Source of the DNA: DASSBR01 sp035701285
GTDB taxonomy: Bacteria; Pseudomonadota; Gammaproteobacteria; Natronospirales; DASSBR01
NCBI GenBank assembly: GCA_035701285.1
Contig: DASSNT010000022.1
Span: forward strand, 1-62,826
DNA: 62,826 bases
Direction: 5' to 3'
The notes below the pieces were generated by a model. It saw only the letters and a program-made list of their open reading frames with translations, ran no database searches and was not told the origin of the DNA. The translations under genes were made by a program, and so were the position numbers. Positions 16,638 through 26,400 of this stretch are shown in pieces. Numbering within the stretch: the first letter of the stretch is position 1; each line of letters opens with the position of its first letter.

Positions 16638-17735
16638 TCATTCGCCCCGTCTCCGTATCACCAGCGCCGCGCGTTGCGCTGCCTTACCGTACCGGGCCAT
16701 GCCCTCGAACTCGCGCTTCAGTATCGGCATGTTGATCGAGTCGAGCGGCGCCTTGTGCTTGTCGTACTCCACATACGGATCGTGCACGTAAACGAACCGC
16801 TCGTCGAAGCCGGTTACGGTGACCCAGTGCGGAAACTTCTCGCGGTAGATTCGATACGAACTGATCAGCACGACCGGGATGCCGCCGGCCTCGAACTGCG
16901 CCTGCATCGCGTTCAGACCCAGGGCATGGTAGTGAACCTGAATTGCGCTTTCGCGGATCTCGTCGAGAAAGTCCTCCTGGGTGAGGCGGATCACCTCTTT
17001 CTTTTCCGGGTTGCGCACGGAGTCGATGAACAGCGCGCTGGCGTCGTTGACGAAAATCTCGACGTCGAAGCCGCGATGCCAGGCGGACAAGGCCATGCCG
17101 TACGGACCGCAGCCACCGTGGCCGGAAGTCATGAATACCGTGGTCGCCTCGCGCCATAGCCGTATTTCCAGCTTGCGGTCAGGCGCAAGCGTCGGATCGA
17201 GCGCCTGCATCGCCATGATCATGGTCGCCGGGCCGCAGGTGAAGTCCAGCGTCTGCTCGTAGTAAGGCACGCGTGTAGTCGCCGGCTTCAGATGCGCGAC
17301 CAGCGACTTCTCCATGCGCAGCGCGTCCGCATGGTCTTCGTAATAGTCCGGATAAGTGCCGAACGGCCGGTAGCCCATCTTGCGGTAAAGCTGTTCGCCG
17401 GCGGCATTGTCGACGCGGATTTCGAGCCGCATCGCGATGCAGTCCCGCTCCCGGCTCACGGCTTCCGAATGTTCCAGCAAAGCCTGCGCGACGCCGCGGC
17501 CGCGATATTCAGGCGCGACCGCAATCGAATAAAGGCGGGCGAGCGACGTGCCGGTCCGAAACAGCACCAGCGCATAGCCGCGCAGCGCGCCGGCTTCGAT
17601 ATCGATCAGCAACGCCGCATTGCCGCGGCCGATGAGATAGCGAAAGTTGCGGCGGCTGAGCCGGTCGCTGTCGAAGCAGCGTTCTTCCAGGGCGACAAGT
17701 GCTTCGAGATCGTCGAGCGTGGCGGAGCGGATCAT
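16638..17735 (-). CDS. GNAT acetyltransferase / C39-like cysteine peptidase fusion
   Basis: 365 residues. Residues 1-145 are a GNAT acetyltransferase with the acetyl-CoA loop APEYRGRGVAQALL (about 74-87). Residues 155-365 are a papain-like C39 peptidase with Cys167 (TCGPA), His303 (PHWVTVTG) and Asp319 (HDPY). Fusions of this kind are found beside RimK-like ligases, suggesting that ligation, acetylation and cleavage act on one peptide substrate. There is no signal peptide, so it acts in the cytoplasm. The ATG overlaps the kinase stop by 4 nt (ATGA). The substrate is unknown. Confidence 0.87.
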   Translation of the reverse strand: MIRSATLDDLEALVALEERCFDSDRLSRRNFRYLIGRGNAALLIDIEAGALRGYALVLFRTGTSLARLYSIAVAPEYRGRGVAQALLEHSEAVSRERDCIAMRLEIRVDNAAGEQLYRKMGYRPFGTYPDYYEDHADALRMEKSLVAHLKPATTRVPYYEQTLDFTCGPATMIMAMQALDPTLAPDRKLEIRLWREATTVFMTSGHGGCGPYGMALSAWHRGFDVEIFVNDASALFIDSVRNPEKKEVIRLTQEDFLDEIRESAIQVHYHALGLNAMQAQFEAGGIPVVLISSYRIYREKFPHWVTVTGFDERFVYVHDPYVEYDKHKAPLDSINMPILKREFEGMARYGKAAQRAALVIRRRGE

Positions 17736-18727
17736 GGCCCGAGTTCCAGCGGCGGCTCATCCATCGCCGGAATCTGCTCGCGCAGACTCTGGATATGATC
17801 TTCCCAGTATCGCGGCGTGTTGAACCACGGAAAGCTGTGCGGAAACGCCGGGTCGTCCCAGCGGCGCGCGATCCACGCCGCGTAATGCATGATCCGCAGC
17901 GCCCTGAGCGCTTCCAGCAGATGCAGCTCGCCGCCATTGAAGTCGGCGAACTGCCGATAGCCTTCGAGTATCGCCGAGAGTTGCGCCGTCATCTCGCCCC
18001 GGTCGCCGGACAGCAGCATCCACAGGTCCTGAACGGCCGGTCCATTGGCGGCATCGTCGAAATCAACGAAATGCGGGCCGGCGTCGGTCCACAAAATGTT
18101 GCCGGGATGACAGTCGCCGTGCAGCCGCAGCGGCCTGTAGCCGCCGGCGCGCGCAAAAGCGCGTCGTGCGCCGGCGAGAATCGCATCGGCGATTTCCGTG
18201 TACCGCGGCACCAGTTCCGCCGGCAGAAAACCGCTCGCGAGCACCGCGTTCCGCGCGGGCACGCCCAGCGCGTCAACGTCGATCGCGCTGCGGTGGCGGA
18301 ACGGCTGCGCCCGCCCGGCGGCATGAATCCGGCCGATGAAGCGGCCGAGCCACTCGAGGTTGGTCGCGGAATCCAGCTCCGGCGCCCGGCCGCCGCGGCG
18401 CGGGAACAGCGCGAAGCGGAACTCGCCGCCGGACAACAGCGTCCGGCCGGCTTGATCGGCCAGCGGCGCGACCACGGGAATATCCAGTTCGGCCAGCTCC
18501 GTCGCAAAGGCATGTTCTTCGATAATGGCGGCGTCGCTCCAGCGTCCGGGACGGTAAAACTTGGCCACCAGCGGCGCCCCGTCTTCGACACCGATCTGGT
18601 AGACCCGGTTTTCGTAGCTGTTGAGCGCCAGAAGCTCCCCGCTCGTGCGCCAGCCGGCGCGATCCACGGCGTCCAGCAGCACATCGGGCGTGAGGCTTTG
18701 GTAGGGTGCTGCGGCGGGCTCGGCCAT
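17732..18727 (-). CDS. srkA: Stress-response Ser/Thr kinase SrkA (YihE/RdoA)
   Basis: 331-residue cytoplasmic kinase of the APH/choline-kinase fold; E. coli SrkA counteracts Cpx- and MazF-linked death signals. The Brenner motif LHGDCHPGN gives catalytic Asp205 and Asn210, and DFDD (about 222-225) binds metal. It starts 24 nt from the divergent cobalamin-binding-protein gene, so the two probably share a compact promoter region. It is the first gene of the run continuing into the GNAT/C39 fusion. Confidence 0.93.
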   Translation of the reverse strand: MAEPAAAPYQSLTPDVLLDAVDRAGWRTSGELLALNSYENRVYQIGVEDGAPLVAKFYRPGRWSDAAIIEEHAFATELAELDIPVVAPLADQAGRTLLSGGEFRFALFPRRGGRAPELDSATNLEWLGRFIGRIHAAGRAQPFRHRSAIDVDALGVPARNAVLASGFLPAELVPRYTEIADAILAGARRAFARAGGYRPLRLHGDCHPGNILWTDAGPHFVDFDDAANGPAVQDLWMLLSGDRGEMTAQLSAILEGYRQFADFNGGELHLLEALRALRIMHYAAWIARRWDDPAFPHSFPWFNTPRYWEDHIQSLREQIPAMDEPPLELGP

Positions 18728-18750
18728 GAAGATATTGTATCGTTACTCAC

Positions 18751-19576
18751 ATGCACGAGTATCCTGATCGCATCGTCTGCCTGACGGAAGAACCGACCGA
18801 AACGCTCTACCTGCTCGGTGAAGAGTGGCGCATCGTCGGCATCTCCGGTTTCACGGTGCGCCCCCCCCGAGGCGCGCAGGCAAAAACCGAAAGTGTCGGC
18901 GTTCACCAGCGCCAAGATCGACAAAATCCTCGCGCTCGAGCCGGACCTGTGTATCGGCTTCTCGGACATGCAGGCGGATATCGCCGCCGAACTCGTTCGC
19001 CGCGGTATCGAGGTCCACATCTTCAACCATCGCAGCGTTGCTGAGATTTTCCGCATGATTCGCACGCTCGGCGGGATGATCGGCTGCCAGGACAAGGCGG
19101 CGGTTTTGTGCAAGCGGCTGAACGATAACCTGGAGGCGGCCCGGCGCAGCGCCGCCGATCTGCCGGCGAGGCCGAAAGTTTATTTCGAGGAATGGGACGA
19201 GCCGCAGATCAGCTGTATCAAATGGGTGTCGGAACTGATCGGCATCGCGGGCGGCGACGACATCTTTCCGGAGCTGGCGTGCCAGCCGCTGGGGAAGAAC
19301 CGCATTATTGCCGATCCGCATGAGGTGGTGCGCCGGGGTCCCGACATCATCATCGGCTCCTGGTGCGGTAAGAAGTTCCGCCCGGAGATGGTCGCGGCGC
19401 GGCCGGGATGGGCCGAAGTGCCGGCGGTGCGGGCCGGCGCGCTGCATGAAATCAAGTCGTCGATCATCCTGCAGCCGGGGCCGGCGGCGCTCAGCGATGG
19501 CATCGCCGCGCTGCAGACAATAATCCGCGACTGGGCGATGTTGCAAAAAAACAACCAGCCGGGCCTCAACCCGTAA
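18751..19576 (+). pseudogene. Cobalamin-binding (BtuF-like) protein gene with a +1 frameshift in a C8 run
   Basis: The first frame (from ATG 18751) encodes EYPDRIVCLTEEPTETLYLL and runs to GFTVRPP; the family then continues in the next frame as EARRQKPKVSAFTSAKIDKI to the stop at 19576. The switch falls at eight C's (18861-18868); seven would join the two into a protein of about 274 residues of the BtuF/helical-backbone metal-receptor family. There is no signal peptide, as in the cytoplasmic-looking members annotated as cobalamin-binding protein. It could be a sequencing error, a real inactivation, or slippage-based switching; the rest of the frame shows no other damage. Confidence 0.8.
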
Positions 19577-19642
19577 GCTGATCCTCGCCTGAAGCCCTGT
19601 CCGACAGCGATTCCGCCGCCAAAACTTATTTACGACAAAACG

Positions 19643-19671
19643 TTGACATTCTGTTGTTTCTGGACTACGGT
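19643..19671 (+). promoter_or_regulatory. Sigma-70 promoter of TonB-dependent receptor 1
   Basis: -35 TTGACA (19643-19648, perfect), 17-nt spacer, -10 TACGGT (19666-19671). The spacer contains CTGTTGTTT, which is also present at the same place in the matching element before receptor 2. The start codon is about 265 nt downstream, leaving a long 5' leader. Confidence 0.65.
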
Positions 19672-19789
19672 CAGCATTGAAGAAGCGCCGAAGGCGTGAA
19701 TACGGGGTTAAATCCTGTGTGGCGCAGAGGCAACAGCTACGGCGGTTCGTTCAAATGAACATCCTGCCGGGGTGGTTCTTCAAAGCAGG

Positions 19790-19935
19790 GAGTAGTGGAT
19801 GTGGCAGTGCAGGAGCACGCATTGTTTTTCGGCAACGGACGAACAAATCACCACGCTCCCCGGCCGGCTGCGCCGGCTGCAAGGGGTAAATTTTCTTCGG
19901 CCAAGGCGCAGCGACGGTCGGAGGGGGTATTTCTG
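19790..19935 (+). promoter_or_regulatory. Conserved structured 5' leader, copy 1
   Basis: Shares with 23291-23434 the blocks GGCAGTGCAGGAGCAC, GCAACGGA.GAACA, a GCCGGC..GCCGGC hairpin, AGGGGTAAAT and TCTTTCGGC/TCTTCGGCC, then a GGAGG-like ribosome site. Conservation outside coding sequence suggests a cis-acting RNA or protein-binding site. It does not match the known cobalamin riboswitch consensus. Confidence 0.6.
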
Positions 19936-22920
19936 ATGAAATCATTCTTTAGCAGACGCGGGCTTGTCCGCGGTGCTGCGGTGGCGATAGCACTGGGCAT
20001 GTGCTTCGCCGGCGGCACTGCCTGGGCAGCCAACAAGTCGTCTGGTGGTATTTACGGTGAGGCGCCGGCCGGTGCCAATAACGTCGTAATTGTCACCAGC
20101 GACACCGGCCTGACCCGGCAAGTGGTTGTCGGCAGCGACGGCCGCTTTGAGTTCAGCGCCCTGCCGATTGGCACCTACACCGTTCAGCTCCAGCAGAACG
20201 GCTCCGTGACCTCGGCCCGCACCGTACAGGTCAGCCTGGCGACATCGACTCACGTCGGTTTCGGTGAAGCCGCGCAGTCTCTCGGCACCATCCAGGTTGT
20301 CGGCGGCGCGATCAACCCGATCGACGTCACCACCGCGAGCACCTCGCTGGTGTTGAGCGATGCCCAGTTCGAGAAGCTGCCGGTCGCGCGCAACACCACC
20401 GACGTCGCCTTGCTGGCGCCGACTACCGTTCGTGGCGATCCGTCGTTCGGTCTGGACGTTCCGTCCTTCGGCGGCGCCTCGATCGCGGAGAACGCCTACT
20501 TCCTGAACGGCCTGAACATCACCGATGCGTTCAACTTCACGGCCTACGCGCGGCCGCCGTTCGAGTCGCTGGCGCAGTACCAGGTGAAGACGGGCGGTCT
20601 CGACGCGGCCTGGGGTCATGCGCTCGGCGGCATCATCAACATGGTCAGCAAGAGCGGTACCAACCAGTTCCATGCTGGCGCCAACGTCTACTGGATTCCG
20701 CGCGGCCTGTACGCGAGCAGCCCGGACGTGCTTCACGTCAACGATGCCGGCGAAGGCTATAGCTACTTCACCCGGCTGAGCGACGACGACCATTCCGAGC
20801 TGACCTACAATCTGTACGGTAGTGGCCCGATCGTGAAGGACCATCTGTTCTTCTACGCCCTGTACCAGGGTCAGGACATTCACGACGATAACTTCACGAC
20901 CACGCAGTTCCAGCCCGGCGAAAACTCCACGCCGCAGGGTCTCGTAAAGATCGACTGGCAGATCAACAGCAATAACGTGCTCGAACTGACCGCGTTCAGC
21001 AGTGCGCATGACAACGAGTTCAGGCAGTACACGCTGGTGAGAAACGGCAGCACCTGGTTCGACCCGAACGACTTTGAAACGCTGACGCAGCATCGTGGTT
21101 CCGAAGCCTATATCGGCAAGTACACCGCGACGATCACCAGCGACTTCAGCTTGTCCGGGATGTGGGGTTACATCACGTTCGACCAGTCGCAGGATTCGTC
21201 GTCGGATGCCTGCCCGTATGCGATCGACTTCCGCACCAATGGTGGCGGCGAGGCGATCGGGTGCTGGACCACGTTCTCTATTCCGGGTAAGGAAGACTAC
21301 GACGCTCGTCACCAGGTACGTATCGATGGCGAGTGGAACCTCGGTCCGCACGACATCACGTTCGGCTACGACTGGGAGAAGTTCTTCGTCTCCAGCCACA
21401 CCATTTACACCGGCGGCGTGCGCTGGGATTATCTCCCGACGCCGGACGAGCCGCTCGATGATGGCGGCGTCCTCACGCCGGTGCCGGTGTCTGCAGGCCC
21501 GAATAATGGCCCGCTCGGCGGCGAAAGCTATGCGTTCAAGCGTCACTTCGAAAATGGCGCCGAGTTCAACACCGTTAACACCGCGTTCTACGCGCAGGAT
21601 AACTGGCGTATCAACAACTTCTACCTGCGCCTGGGCGCGCGGTTCGAGAAGTTCCAGAACAACAACCCGGCCGGCGTCGCGTTTATCGAAACCGACTACC
21701 TGTTTGAGCCGCGGCTTGGCCTGTCCTGGGACGTGTTCGGCGATTCCAGCCTGAAGGTGTACGGCAACTTCAGCCGCCAGTACATGCCGGTGGCAATGAA
21801 CACCAACGTGCGCCTGTCGGGTAGTGAGCTGGACTACCACGAGTACTATACGTACGACGGTATCAATCCGGATGGTTCGCCGATCAACCCGCAGTTGTTC
21901 AGCGATCGCTTCATCATCAGCGACGGCAGCCTGCCGGATGCTTCGCGTGTGGTCGCCCAGAACATCGACCCGATGTACCAGGACGAGTTCATTCTCGGCG
22001 CCCAGCAGCGGCTGACCGGCACGCAATGGTCGTTCGGTCTTCGCGGCATCCGCCGCGAGCTGAAGTCCGCGATGGACGACGTCTGTACCTTCCGGTTCGC
22101 GGCTTTTGACGCCATCACGTACCTCGAGCAGACTTACGGTGCAGACCCGGCCTATGTGGCCGCAACTGCGCCGACCTGCGTGCTGATCAATCCGGGCCAG
22201 GACGTGGTCTGGAATATCTCTCTGCATCCGGGCGAGGAGCCGCAGAACGTCACGATTCCGGCCGACGCGCTTGGCGTGCCGAAGGCTACCCGTTACTACA
22301 ACGCGGTCGAGCTGTTGTTCGAACGTGCTTTCGACGGCAAGTGGTTCCTGAACGGTTCGTTGACCTGGTCGCACAGCTACGGCAACGAGGAAGGTTACGT
22401 CCTTTCCGACATCGCCCAGGATGACGCCGGTATCACCGAAGCGTTTGACTTCCCGGGTCTGACGGAAGGCGCCTACGGTAACCTGCCGAACGATCGTACC
22501 TGGGTGCTGAAGATGTTCGGTGCCTGGCAGTTCGCGCCGGAATGGCGTGTCGGTGCCAACTTCTACTACAGCTCGGGTCAGCCGCTTAGCTGCTTCGGCC
22601 TGTATGCAGGGTACCGTTCGTTCGCTACGCTTTATGGCAACGACTCCCACTACTGTGGTGGTCAGCTCGTGACCCGTGGCTCGGCCGGCCGGCTTGAGGA
22701 CTTCTACAGCCTCGACGGCAGCATCCATTACCTGCCGAGCTGGGCCCCGGGCCTGACGTTCGGCATGTCGGTCGTTAATATCTTTAACTTCCAGCATGCT
22801 ACCGACGTATCGCAGACGGGTGAAACCTCCGGTGCCGTTCCGGTCAACACGTACCTGTTGCCGACTGCCTATCAGCAGCCGCGGTACTTCCGGTTCAGCG
22901 TCGAGTACGACTTCATGTAA
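19936..22920 (+). CDS. TonB-dependent receptor 1, Oar-like with N-terminal carboxypeptidase-regulatory domain
   Basis: Outer-membrane active-transport receptor of 994 residues. A signal peptide (RRGLVRGAAVAIALGMCFAG, cleaved near AWA-AN at 31) is followed by a carboxypeptidase-regulatory-like beta domain (about 38-110), a plug domain (about 125-230; INMVSKSGTNQFHAGANVYW) and a large barrel ending RFSVEYDFM. The ATG at 19936 follows a GGAGGGGG site. No TonB-box could be assigned with confidence. Substrate is unknown; Oar-like receptors of this order are linked to peptide or polysaccharide uptake, which is inference. The downstream neighbour is a close paralogue. Confidence 0.93.
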   Translation: MKSFFSRRGLVRGAAVAIALGMCFAGGTAWAANKSSGGIYGEAPAGANNVVIVTSDTGLTRQVVVGSDGRFEFSALPIGTYTVQLQQNGSVTSARTVQVSLATSTHVGFGEAAQSLGTIQVVGGAINPIDVTTASTSLVLSDAQFEKLPVARNTTDVALLAPTTVRGDPSFGLDVPSFGGASIAENAYFLNGLNITDAFNFTAYARPPFESLAQYQVKTGGLDAAWGHALGGIINMVSKSGTNQFHAGANVYWIPRGLYASSPDVLHVNDAGEGYSYFTRLSDDDHSELTYNLYGSGPIVKDHLFFYALYQGQDIHDDNFTTTQFQPGENSTPQGLVKIDWQINSNNVLELTAFSSAHDNEFRQYTLVRNGSTWFDPNDFETLTQHRGSEAYIGKYTATITSDFSLSGMWGYITFDQSQDSSSDACPYAIDFRTNGGGEAIGCWTTFSIPGKEDYDARHQVRIDGEWNLGPHDITFGYDWEKFFVSSHTIYTGGVRWDYLPTPDEPLDDGGVLTPVPVSAGPNNGPLGGESYAFKRHFENGAEFNTVNTAFYAQDNWRINNFYLRLGARFEKFQNNNPAGVAFIETDYLFEPRLGLSWDVFGDSSLKVYGNFSRQYMPVAMNTNVRLSGSELDYHEYYTYDGINPDGSPINPQLFSDRFIISDGSLPDASRVVAQNIDPMYQDEFILGAQQRLTGTQWSFGLRGIRRELKSAMDDVCTFRFAAFDAITYLEQTYGADPAYVAATAPTCVLINPGQDVVWNISLHPGEEPQNVTIPADALGVPKATRYYNAVELLFERAFDGKWFLNGSLTWSHSYGNEEGYVLSDIAQDDAGITEAFDFPGLTEGAYGNLPNDRTWVLKMFGAWQFAPEWRVGANFYYSSGQPLSCFGLYAGYRSFATLYGNDSHYCGGQLVTRGSAGRLEDFYSLDGSIHYLPSWAPGLTFGMSVVNIFNFQHATDVSQTGETSGAVPVNTYLLPTAYQQPRYFRFSVEYDFM

Positions 22921-22980
22921 GTCGGATAACAAGAAAGGGTGTTTGGGCCGAGTAATCGGCCCTTCATCCACCAGAATTGA

Positions 22981-23010
22981 GCCGCCGGTATTTACCGGCG
23001 GCTTTTTTTT
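22981..23010 (+). terminator. Rho-independent terminator after receptor 1
   Basis: GCCGCCGGTA-TT-TACCGGCGGC followed by eight T's. A second hairpin, GGGCCG-AGTAAT-CGGCCC, lies just upstream at 22945-22962. The same pair of hairpins is found after receptor 2. Confidence 0.93.
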
Positions 23011-23153
23011 GCGTGGAAGGAGTTCATTCGAGATGGTCGCACGGTGCATTTTTTGTCTCATATAAACAACAAATGACTTCAAAAAGCTGGATGTCGAGGT
23101 TGCTGCATTCGGAAATGCTGCCCCGCGAAAAGACAAATAATTACGAAATCGGG

Positions 23154-23182
23154 TTGAATAACTGTTGTTTATCTGCTAGACC
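23154..23182 (+). promoter_or_regulatory. Promoter-like element of TonB-dependent receptor 2
   Basis: -35 TTGAAT (23154-23159), 17-nt spacer containing CTGTTGTTTATCTGC, -10 TAGACC (23177-23182). It is the counterpart of 19643-19671, with the CTGTTGTTT spacer word kept, and is weaker by consensus. Confidence 0.5.
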
Positions 23183-23290
23183 TTAAGAGGGGAAGATCGC
23201 TAAGGCCCGCAATGCGCACAAATACTCACGTCGTATTTCGGCAACGGTGCGCGGATTTCGGACCCATCAGCGGCCTTTTCAGGAATGGGG

Positions 23291-23434
23291 AAGTAGACCA
23301 GGCAGTGCAGGAGCACCATTTGCTTATTTGCAACGGAAGAACAGAAATGTCGCTTTTCCGCTGCCGGCCGCGCCGGCTTCAGGGGTAAATGATCTTTCGG
23401 CTGAGGCGCGGCAGCGGCCGAGGAGGAACATGTA
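23291..23434 (+). promoter_or_regulatory. Conserved structured 5' leader, copy 2
   Basis: Counterpart of 19790-19935: AAGTAGACCAGGCAGTGCAG, GAGCACCATTTGC, GCAACGGAAGAACA, hairpin GCCGGCCGCGCCGGC, AGGGGTAAATGATC, CTTTCGGCTGAGGCGCGGC, and a GAGGAGG ribosome site just before the ATG at 23435. Confidence 0.6.
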
Positions 23435-26400
23435 ATGAAGGGATACTTCAAGCGACATGGGGTCTTGTGGACCTTTGTTCTGTCTTTCGCGCTGGGCGCT
23501 TTGGGCGCCAGCACCGGCGCCTCGGCGGCAAACTTCACGGCAGGCGGCATATACGGTGAAGCGCAGCCGGGCACGACGGTCATTGCTACCAGCAATGGCA
23601 CCGGCCTGACGCGTGAAACGACGACGAATAGCGCCGGCCATTTCGAGTTCGTGCAACTGCCAATCGGCGTATACACGGTCCGGGTGCAGCAGAACGGCAA
23701 CGTGGTCGAAACTGCAATGGTGCGCGTCACCATCAACCATTCCACACATGCCCGGTTTGCCGGTGAGGCGCAGGCACTGGGGACCATCCAGGTAACGGGC
23801 GGCGCCATCAACCCGATCGACGTGACGAAGACGAATACCTCGCTGGTACTGAACTCAGCGCAGTTTGACCAGTTGCCGATCGCGCGTAACGAAAACGCCA
23901 TTACCCTGCTGGCGCCGTCGGTGATTCAGTCCTCCCCGCGCCTCGGCGTCGAAACGACCTCGTTCGGCGGCGCGTCGTCGGCGGAAAACCTCTATCTGCT
24001 GAATGGCTTGAACGTCACCAACAATCGCAACTTCGTCGCCTTCTCTCATCCGCCGTTCGAGGGTTTGGAGGAATACCAGGTGATTACCGGCGGGCTGCCT
24101 GCCGAATACGGCGGCGCAATCGGCGGTGTTCTCAACATCGTCACCAAAAGCGGTACCAACACGTACCACGCTGGCGCCAACATTTTTTACAGCCCAAGCG
24201 GCCTGCGATCCGAGACGCCTGTTGTGTCTATCCCCAATTACCAGACCGGGGGTTCGCAGGTTTCGCTGCGTCATCCGATCTCACTGGTGAACCCTGAGTC
24301 GAGAACCGCGCTGTACGAGGACGTCAACAACCTGGTTTACAATGTGTACGGTAGCGGCCCGATCGTGAAGGACCATCTGTTTTTCTACGCCTTGTACCAG
24401 GGCAATAACTTCCACGGCCGCGGCTACTCCCTCTCGGAGCGCGGTGATGTGGATAGCGGCGATCCGCAATATCTCGCCAAGGTCGACTACCAGATCAACG
24501 ACGCCAATCTGCTGGAATTGACTGCGTATTCGAGCAAGCACGGCAACGATTACACGTTCTATTCGCTCCAGAAGGGCAATGGCGCGAGTCGGGCCATCGT
24601 CGGCGATGCCAGAACGTATACCAACAACGCCGGCGGCAAAGCCTATATCGGCAAATACACGCTGGTGCCGACCAACGACTTCAACATCTCGGCGATGTTC
24701 GGCTATGTCACGTTCGACGAGTCGCAGGAGTCGAATACACGCGATTGTCCGCAGGTTTCAGACGACCGATCCGGCACGGCTATTCATCTCGGGTGCTGGA
24801 GTGCGGCGAGTTACCAGGGTGAAGATGACTACGCGGCCCGTCATGAGACCCGTATCGACGCCGAATGGCAGCTTGGGCCGCACGACATCACGTTCGGTTA
24901 CGACAAGCAGGCGTTCTACGCTCACATCAGCACCGTCACGACCGGCGGCGTCGGCTGGATTTACTATTCGCGGCCGAGCAGCGGCACTACTCAGCAAGGC
25001 AGCTTCGCCATTCCGGCGGGCGTTGACGAATACGTCGAACGTCGCTTCTTCAGTAACGCCGCGATCTATCATAATTACCGGCACGCGTACTACGCGCAGG
25101 ACAACTGGAAAATCGGCAACTTCTACTTCCGCTTCGGCGGCCGTCTGTGGTCGAACGAGTCGAATAATGGATCCGGCATCACGTTCCTTAGCTGGGAAAA
25201 CCAGTTTGAGCCGCGCCTGGGTCTCTCCTGGGACGTGTTCGGTAACTCGTCTCTGAAGCTGTACGCCAACGCCGGCCGGTACGCGATCAGGGCGTCGGGG
25301 GATCTCAACGAACGTCTCGCCGGAGGGGAAACGGACTGCTTTACGTACTACACGTTCACCGGAATGGATCCGGCGACCGGGGCGCCGACTGGTTTGAAGC
25401 GGTTCGCGCCCGCTGCGACCTCGCCCGAGACCACGAACCTTGGCTTCTGCGTGAACGGTGCCAATGGCACCCCGGACAACCCGAGCTCGCTTCTCGCTAA
25501 GAACATCGAGCCGCCGGAACAGCAGGAAATCATCCTCGGCGCGCAGTACCGGATCGAGGGCACCCAGTGGTCCGTCGGCCTGCGCGGCATCCGCCGGAAG
25601 TTGTTGAACTATATCGACGACGTCTGCGGTGCGAACCCGCCCGCCTTCTTTATGCTGCCGGTGGACGAGGGCGGCTTCAATTACGACAACCATATCTACA
25701 ACTACGTGAAGGAGCATGCGGGCAAGGCGACGGCGGACCAATTGCCGGGCTGCTTCCTGATGAATCCCGGTCATGATGCCGTTTCGGTGAATCAGCAGAC
25801 CGGGGAGACGTTCACAATCCCGGCGAAGGTGTTCCGCATGCCGGAACCAGAGCGCTACTACAACGCGATCGAACTCAAATTCGACCGCGCGTTCGATGGC
25901 AAGTGGTTCATGCACGCGTCGATCGTCTGGTCACACCTGTACGGAAACGAAATGGGCTACACCCTGCCGTCGATCGGCCAGGTCGATGCCGGCATCACCG
26001 AGCTGTTCGACTTCCCGGGGTTGATGGAAGGCGGCTACGGCAACCTGGACAATGACACCCGTTGGCAGGTCAAGGTATTCGGTGCGTATAACTTCGCGCC
26101 GGAATGGCGGGTGGGCTTCAACGTCCATTACCGCAGCGGTCTGTCCTTGAGTTGTCGTGGTATTTATGCCGGGTCTTCCCCGAGCATTATCGCCAGAGCG
26201 TATGGCTCGGTGTCGCACTTTTGCAATGGCAAGTTGACCCCCCAGGGCAGCCTGGAAAAGGGGCCGCGAGTCTACTGGCTTGACCTGAGTCTGAACTACC
26301 TGCCGGACTGGGCGCCGGGTCTGAAATTCGGCGTGGCGGTGAACAACGTGTTCGACTACCATCAGCCGACAGCACTGGACCTGACCTACTCCTCCGGCGG

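Larger units (their letters stand above)
19577..19935 (+). other. 359-base intergenic region: promoter and conserved leader of receptor 1
   Basis: No gene is supported here. It holds a sigma-70 promoter at 19643-19671 and, from about 19790, a leader that aligns base for base in long stretches with the leader of the second receptor gene (23291-23434). The open frame that runs into the receptor from 19795 is out of keeping with a signal peptide at 19936. Confidence 0.75.
22921..23434. other. 514-base intergenic region between the two receptor genes
   Basis: Contains two hairpins after receptor 1 (22945-22962 and the terminator at 22981), a minus-strand promoter-like copy at 23054-23082, the promoter of receptor 2 at 23154 and its leader from 23291. 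No protein-coding gene is supported. Confidence 0.75.

Noticed and set aside
19790..19935. Cobalamin riboswitch before receptor 1 (near a cobalamin-binding-protein gene)
   Set aside because: The B12-box GCCACTG and the usual stem order are not found; the conserved words here are different.
19942..23136. Very long open frame (over 1000 codons) on the minus strand opposite receptor 1
   Set aside because: It is a codon-bias shadow: no domain is recognisable, composition is Val/Arg-rich, and the plus strand encodes a clear receptor with a signal peptide and terminator.
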